11,523 nucleotides of DNA from positions 1 through 11,523 of the forward strand of contig CALXUL010000308.1 in the NCBI GenBank assembly GCA_944391635.1, written 5' to 3'. Under the pieces are notes generated by a model. That model was given only the letters and a program-made list of their open reading frames with translations, did no database searches and was not told the origin of the DNA. Both the position numbers and the translations under genes were made by a program. Shown here in pieces: positions 7,412 to 11,523 of this stretch. Source of the stretch: an uncultured Clostridia bacterium. GTDB taxonomy: Bacteria; Bacillota; Clostridia; UBA1381. Numbering within the stretch: the stretch's first letter is position 1; every line of letters begins with the position of its first letter.

Positions 7412-7440
7412 TTGACAAAATAGTTATAATAGTGTATAAT
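7412..7440 (+). promoter_or_regulatory. Perfect-consensus sigma-A promoter of the NlpC/P60 gene
   Basis: TTGACA (7412-7417), 17 bases, TATAAT (7435-7440): every position matches consensus. A second TATAAT at 7425-7430 is too close to this -35 box to be its partner. Transcription should start near 7447, leaving a leader of about 74 bases. This predicts strong, largely constitutive transcription. Confidence 0.85.
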
Positions 7441-7520
7441 AATTTCGTAATATTTTAGAAATATAGATGTATGCAGATTGTAATAATACTTAAAGAAAAA
7501 TGTAAAAGCGGGGTTATAGA

Positions 7521-8966
7521 ATGGGTAATTGGAAGCATACAGCGGCGGCAGTATTCGCTGTGGCTACCGTAACCACATTATCTGTTGGTCAGATGAGTGG
7601 TGCGATATCGGTAATGGCGGACAAGCAGGATAAATCAGAAGTTCCTGTACTTGTCGGTGATGGAAACGGAGAAGTACCTGCATTTTCTGATTATAATGAT
7701 GACAAGCTTTTTATGCAGGCTATGGCAGAAGATACTTTGGTATTTGAAGAGAAAAAAGGCTACATATCATATAATGAAGGCTCGGTAAACGTAAGAAGCG
7801 ACGCTTCGCGTGATGCACAGATAGTTGCAAGTCTTAATTTTGCTGATGAAGTTACAGTAACTGATATTAACGGCGAATGGTATGCTGTAACTTTGCAGGA
7901 TGGGACGACAGGCTATGTAATGTGTGACTTGATAGGCTTTGACTATGAGGCAATCAAGAGTGAACTGCTTGCTACAACAATGTATGAAAAGGGAATAGCT
8001 TCTACGTCCGGGAATGCGCTTAATGTAAGAAATAAGCCCGGAGAAAGCGGAACAGTTGTTGTTGATCAGATCGGCGATGCAAGTGTTGTTTATATAATCG
8101 AAAAGGGCGATGATGGTTGGTATAAGGTTTATTATGGTCCTGACTATGATATTGGTTATGTAATGTCAAATTATATCGTAATTGACGGTATGGTATCAAG
8201 AGATGAAGTTAATAATGCAAGGAAGGACAGGCTTAATTCAGTTGCTAAAAAAGGTACTGTTGTTACCGATTCTGAATATGTAAATGTCCGCAGTGCTCCA
8301 TCCGAGTCAGCTGATGTTATTTCTACATTAAAGCATGGCGATACTTGTACTATTATAAGCCAGTCAAGTAAATGGACAAAGATACTTACAGATTCTGGTA
8401 TAGCATATGTTACATCTTCAGCAGTGCTTGATGATGCTGCGTTAGCTGATTATAATGCTAAAAAGGCTGAGGCTGTTGCACGTGCTACAAATATTCAGAA
8501 GTCAAACAATACAACTGCTGCTAAGTCATCCAGTTCATCATCTTCTGCTTCTGTAAGCAAGAAGGTTACAACGCCGAGTGCGCCTGTTGCATCGAATGGT
8601 TCAACTGGTCAGAGAATAGTTCAGGAAGCTGAAAAGTATTTAGGTACAAAGTATGTATACGGCGGTTCATCTCCGTCAGGATTTGACTGCTCAGGACTTG
8701 TTCAATATACCTTAAAGAAGGTTGGAATAAGCGTTAACCGTTCATCACGTGACCAGTACAAGAATGGTGTTGCTGTTTCAAGGTCTGAATTGCAGGCGGG
8801 AGATTTAGTATTCTTCTCAAAGGGAGGAAGCATTTCGCATGTAGGTATATATGCTGGAAACGGAAAAGTAATTCATTCACCTAGCCCCGGCAAGACCGTA
8901 TGTTATACAACTCTTGACCATATGTGCAGTTATAGTACATATGTAGGAGCAAGAAGAGTTTACTAA
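7521..8966 (+). CDS. Secreted peptidoglycan endopeptidase, three SH3b domains plus NlpC/P60
   Basis: This is a cell-wall hydrolase. NlpC/P60 enzymes cut stem peptides of peptidoglycan, usually after D-Glu, and bacterial SH3 domains bind the wall. The 481-residue product has a signal peptide (about 1-33, ending SVMA). SH3b domains lie at about 79-138, 157-222 and 245-303, each with a VNVRS or LNVRN core and a GYV or AYV end. A charged and Ser-rich linker (312-362) leads to NlpC/P60 (363-481). The catalytic triad is intact: C390 in FDCSG, H440 in SHVGIY and H452 in IHSPS. The RBS is poor (GCGGGG, 7 bases before the ATG), contrasting with the perfect promoter. It stands alone between a promoter and a terminator. 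Its export would use Sec and SecDF. A separation or turnover role is likely, but the exact bond cut is not known. Confidence 0.93.
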   Translation: MGNWKHTAAAVFAVATVTTLSVGQMSGAISVMADKQDKSEVPVLVGDGNGEVPAFSDYNDDKLFMQAMAEDTLVFEEKKGYISYNEGSVNVRSDASRDAQIVASLNFADEVTVTDINGEWYAVTLQDGTTGYVMCDLIGFDYEAIKSELLATTMYEKGIASTSGNALNVRNKPGESGTVVVDQIGDASVVYIIEKGDDGWYKVYYGPDYDIGYVMSNYIVIDGMVSRDEVNNARKDRLNSVAKKGTVVTDSEYVNVRSAPSESADVISTLKHGDTCTIISQSSKWTKILTDSGIAYVTSSAVLDDAALADYNAKKAEAVARATNIQKSNNTTAAKSSSSSSSASVSKKVTTPSAPVASNGSTGQRIVQEAEKYLGTKYVYGGSSPSGFDCSGLVQYTLKKVGISVNRSSRDQYKNGVAVSRSELQAGDLVFFSKGGSISHVGIYAGNGKVIHSPSPGKTVCYTTLDHMCSYSTYVGARRVY

Positions 8967-8972
8967 AATTAC

Positions 8973-9008
8973 AAACGGACAGCGTCTGTTATGACGTTGT
9001 CCGTTTTT
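8973..9008 (+). terminator. Intrinsic terminator of the NlpC/P60 gene
   Basis: Positions 8973-8986 pair with 8993-9006 in a 14-bp stem with one G-T wobble and a six-base loop (TGTTAT), followed by a T run to 9008 and a further TTTT at 9011. It starts 6 bases after the stop codon and cleanly insulates the gene from the decayed region beyond. Confidence 0.92.
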
Positions 9009-9034
9009 GGTTTTATTATGAGATTATTCGGAGT

Positions 9035-9488
9035 CATGTTATAATTGAGAAAATAAAAGTTGCTGCAAAAGAAGCTGGTGAGCTTATTATTAATCGTGGC
9101 GAGTTTACTGTTCGTGATAAAGGAAACGAATCAAATTATTTTTTGAGTGTTGATCTTGAGGTAGAATTGCTTTTAAAGAAAAGGCTCGGAGAAATAATGC
9201 GGAATACGATATTTTTTGGGGAAGAAACAGATGCAGATCCGCGTGCCTGAATATATGTTTATTGTTGCCCAAATAGACGGAACAACTAATTTTGTACATA
9301 ATATTGGGATAAGCTCAGTATCAATTGCATTACTGAAAAATGGTATTCCAGAAATAGGGGTAGTGTATTATCTGTATCTTAACAGGATGTTTGAGGCGAA
9401 AGCAGGAAATGGCGCATATCTTAACTCTCAAAGAATAAATGTATCTGATAGAACAGATGAAAATTCTATTCTCGGAATAGCAATGATT
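9035..9488 (+). pseudogene. Inositol monophosphatase family (SuhB-like) pseudogene, frameshifted and truncated
   Basis: The remnant reads in two frames. From 9047, EKIKVAAKEAGELI, VDLEVE and FFGEETDAD match the N-terminal half of Mg-dependent inositol-phosphate phosphatases, including the GEE metal-ligand motif. That frame stops at TGA 9247-9249. Homology continues in another frame from about 9240 with EYMFIVAQIDGTTNFVHNIG and the GIPEIGVVY and GNGAYLN blocks. The junction is a +1-type frameshift near 9225-9250. The catalytic DPIDGT motif reads AQIDGT, so a metal-binding aspartate is lost. No in-frame start is present; an ATG at 9036 is out of frame. The C-terminal half (including the WD motif) is missing and transposase sequence begins near 9489. 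The gene is certainly non-functional. A TTG-started frame running from 9216 across the junction is not a real gene. Confidence 0.85.
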
Positions 9489-9890
9489 GTATACAATGTA
9501 CTGTCTACAATCAGAGAAGCAAAGAAAAAGAAAAGTCACTGCAGAGCTGCAACTCCACAGTGACAGGGGCTTTCAATACACTTAATTTGTGTATTTTAAG
9601 TTAACTAAAACATTACACCATCAATGTCAAGACGTGAGAACCCATACGATAATGCTTTGGCGGAAAATTTTCTTTTTCTCAAACCAGAGTGCATTTATCG
9701 TACGAAGCTTAAAAACCTATGCAGAGGTTAGCCTACTCATAGACGAGTACATTTATTTCTACAATCACAAAAGATTTCAACTGAAAACAAACTGACTTCG
9801 TTTGAAAAACGAAATCAGTTTGTTGCTTAAAATTTAGTATTAACTACAAAAATATTATTTTTGTACTATCTGCAAAAATGGTGCACTTCA
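9489..9890 (+). mobile_element. 3' remnant of an IS3-family insertion sequence (orfB transposase fragment)
   Basis: Reading across frames recovers the C-terminal part of an IS3-family OrfB with its DDE integrase core. It runs LSTIREAKKKK (about 9501), VTAELQLHSDRGFQYT (9535-9582, with a TAA just after), ITPSMSRRENPYDNALAENF (from 9612), ECIYRTKLK, SLLIDEYIYFYNHKRFQLKT (about 9730-9788) and LTSFEKRNQFVA ending at TAA 9827-9829. The conserved D of HSD and E of AEN are still visible. At least three frameshifts and two internal stops make it dead. orfA, the first part of orfB and the left end are absent. The sequence 9871-9890 reads, on the minus strand, TGAAGTGCACCATTTTTGCA, which resembles the TGAACTG-type terminal repeats of this family and probably marks the right end. 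Confidence 0.82.
9786..9824. terminator. Long near-perfect hairpin at the 3' end of the transposase remnant
   Basis: The arms 9786-9802 and 9808-9824 are complementary over 17 bp with one C-A mismatch, around a five-base loop (TGAAA). The hairpin lies in the last codons of orfB. There is no strong T-tract after it, so termination is a guess. It may be an IS feature that limits transcription through the element, or it may protect mRNA ends. The symmetry is seen directly. It sits between the convergent dead genes and the minus-strand membrane-protein gene, whose own 3' end shows no other hairpin. Confidence 0.5.
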
Positions 9891-9917
9891 TAACGTATAG
9901 ATTATTTTTTATTATGC

Positions 9918-11519
9918 CTAATTAAACCAATAATATGTTGTCTGATAAAATTGAATCGGCTCAACCCCTTCGGGAAGAGTTTTGCAGTCGGTGTAATCAA
10001 TACCGTACTCATCAAACCAGATTGCATGACTTGGAAAATCGTTAATATTAAGCATGACCGTATTTCCCGAGTCTTTAATCGATGTAAGGATTCCTTTTAT
10101 TGTGTCGGTTTTCTGGCTGAAAGTGTTATAAACACATAAGAAACTAATTGCACCATTAGATAGCATAAGAAGCGACATCAAACAGCTAATAATGCTTGTT
10201 TTGTCAATTATTGCAAACCTTAACAGCAATAGACAGGGAATATAGTATATGTAAGGGCTGTATCTTGCCCACCAGCTTTCGGGTACGATAAATGCCATTA
10301 TTATAAAGGCTATTATAGCCGGAAGTGCCGCGCTGTTTTTGTTTTTCCTGAAAAACAGTGTCAATATTGCTAAAATAATACTGAGTACAAGAATGCCGCT
10401 GAACAGGACGCCGAAACCGCTTACCCTAACATCCGGTGCGCCGGACGCATAAAGTTCATCAGAAGATACGGTAAAGGGTATTTTTAATACTGCCGCATCC
10501 CCTGGATTTGCAGCGCTCTTTGAAAACAGTGATACAAAAAGCTGTTTAGCAGCAGGCATATCATCAAATCCGGCAGGCGCGTTTGTATTCATAATATCAT
10601 ATTTGCCTTCACCCATTACAGGGTATACCGGGTTTTGACCATTTGCAATATGTTTGATGTATGGGTCAGCACCCAAAAAGCATAAACCGACAACTCCGGC
10701 ACATATAACACATACAACGGGTTTTAACATTGCATTTTTTCCGTTTTTAATAAGCACTGCAAGCCCGTATGCCAATAATACTGCGCTGCAATATACCGGC
10801 GCTGTAAATTTTATGGTAAATGATGATGCAAAAGCTGCCGCAAGAATTACATAATCTAATCTATCGGCTTTATTTGCATAGATTTTCATTGCGTAAAAGC
10901 CACATACTATAAGTATTGCAGCAACCGGCAGGTCGTTCATAAAAGTAAAGACCTGAGATAAAATTACCGGGTTTGCCGTAAATGCGACTGAAATAAATAA
11001 CGCCGGAAGATTTTTTAATGAAAATACTTTTTTTGCAGTATCGTATGCCGAGAAAAATACCATCATTACGAAAAGAATATTTACGCCTTTAGCACATTCT
11101 ATCTGTCCGCATAAGTTATACACCGAAGCATAAACAGACCATACACCTTTTGGGTAATTGTCAAGCCACAGCGCCAGATCCTGCAGAGAGGCATAGCGGT
11201 CAAATTCGGAAAGCGGCTGATATAGAGGATTCCAGCCCTTTGCTATTGCATATACCGCTTCTTTGTGAAAATACATCCCGTCATATGACATATCCATAAT
11301 AGTGCCGGATATAAATGAAAATAAGCCCAGTAAAGCAATAGTGCAGATGCCTGCAATAAACAGTCGTCTGTCCTTCCATAGTCCATAAATCAGAAGAGCT
11401 GCTGCGGCAATAATAATTGCATATGCTCCGCCGCCGATATTTGTTATAAAGCCAAAAGAGTTAATTGCTGCGGCAAGCGCAAAAATGAAAATGGGCGCAG
11501 CAGAAAATCTGTTTATCAT
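9918..11519 (-). CDS. Polytopic membrane protein, probable GT-C type glycosyltransferase
   Basis: The 533-residue product has about twelve hydrophobic segments, three of them before residue 75. A loop (76-130) carries D-x-S-Y-D80-G-M-Y-F-H85 and GWNP (95-98), like the acidic first-loop motif and YH..GWNP pattern of GT-C enzymes (PMT/ArnT/GT39 types), which use lipid-linked sugars. Further hints are FTANP (180-184) followed by FMNDLP (192-197), QNPVYP (295-300) and WWARYSPY (416-423). A non-membrane C-terminal tail follows from about 465. The product likely transfers a sugar to an envelope polymer, lipid or protein, but donor and acceptor are unknown. The ATG at 11519 is only 4 bases from the window edge, so the RBS and true start cannot be checked and the gene may extend beyond. 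The stop is 28 bases from the probable IS end. It is convergent with the genes before it. Confidence 0.72.
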   Translation of the reverse strand: MINRFSAAPIFIFALAAAINSFGFITNIGGGAYAIIIAAAALLIYGLWKDRRLFIAGICTIALLGLFSFISGTIMDMSYDGMYFHKEAVYAIAKGWNPLYQPLSEFDRYASLQDLALWLDNYPKGVWSVYASVYNLCGQIECAKGVNILFVMMVFFSAYDTAKKVFSLKNLPALFISVAFTANPVILSQVFTFMNDLPVAAILIVCGFYAMKIYANKADRLDYVILAAAFASSFTIKFTAPVYCSAVLLAYGLAVLIKNGKNAMLKPVVCVICAGVVGLCFLGADPYIKHIANGQNPVYPVMGEGKYDIMNTNAPAGFDDMPAAKQLFVSLFSKSAANPGDAAVLKIPFTVSSDELYASGAPDVRVSGFGVLFSGILVLSIILAILTLFFRKNKNSAALPAIIAFIIMAFIVPESWWARYSPYIYYIPCLLLLRFAIIDKTSIISCLMSLLMLSNGAISFLCVYNTFSQKTDTIKGILTSIKDSGNTVMLNINDFPSHAIWFDEYGIDYTDCKTLPEGVEPIQFYQTTYYWFN

Positions 11520-11523
11520 TGCT

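Noticed and set aside
7425..7430. TATAAT at 7425 as the -10 box for TTGACA at 7412
   Set aside because: The spacing is only 7 bases; the TATAAT at 7435 gives the correct 17.
9216..9563. 115-codon plus-strand frame as a small gene
   Set aside because: It begins at a TTG inside the IMPase remnant and ends inside the transposase remnant; it is a chance fusion of two dead genes.
9535..9564. GTCACTG/CAGTGAC inverted repeat
   Set aside because: Seven-base arms with a 16-base gap lie within conserved transposase codons (VTAEL to HSD); this is explained by coding sequence.

Overview
The window looks like chromosomal DNA of a low-GC, Gram-positive anaerobe of the Clostridia type. The evidence is A/T-rich intergenic DNA, strong GGAGG-like ribosome binding sites, sigma-A type promoters (TTGACA/TATAAT), a CdaA/CdaR c-di-AMP pair, Hsp33, separate secD and secF genes, an SH3b-NlpC/P60 wall hydrolase, and a secreted protein with copper-amine-oxidase-N type domains followed by a cohesin-like region. 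No genus can be assigned from the sequence alone.

Layout. At the left edge, on the minus strand, lies a secreted cell-surface protein cut off by the window end. It has its own extended -10 promoter and a small hairpin in its leader. A divergent plus-strand block follows: cdaA (diadenylate cyclase) overlaps cdaR (YbbR-repeat regulator), and hslO (Hsp33) lies 19 bases further on. A TTGACT-17-TATAAT promoter then opens the secD-secF pair, which ends in a strong intrinsic terminator. The T-tract of that terminator runs directly into the ribosome binding site of an rluB/rsuA-type pseudouridine synthase. An A/T-rich stretch with a perfect-consensus promoter precedes a secreted three-SH3b NlpC/P60 endopeptidase, closed by a second strong terminator.

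From about 9035 to 9890 the DNA is decayed. It holds a frameshifted, 3'-truncated inositol-monophosphatase-family pseudogene joined to the 3' part of an IS3-family transposase gene with several frameshifts and stops. A long near-perfect hairpin sits at the transposase 3' end, and a probable IS right terminus lies near 9890. The right end holds a minus-strand gene for a roughly twelve-segment membrane protein resembling GT-C glycosyltransferases, convergent with the remnants.

How the genes fit together. Most of the window concerns the cell envelope: c-di-AMP synthesis at the membrane, the SecDF export motor, a wall hydrolase that needs Sec export, a secreted surface protein, and a membrane glycosyltransferase candidate. 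hslO and rluB are housekeeping passengers. I see no CRISPR array, tRNA, rRNA, toxin-antitoxin or phage-defence system, and no convincing undescribed system. The points most worth a second look are hslO in the place where glmM usually follows cdaAR, the terminator abutting the rluB ribosome binding site, and the IMPase/IS3 scar.
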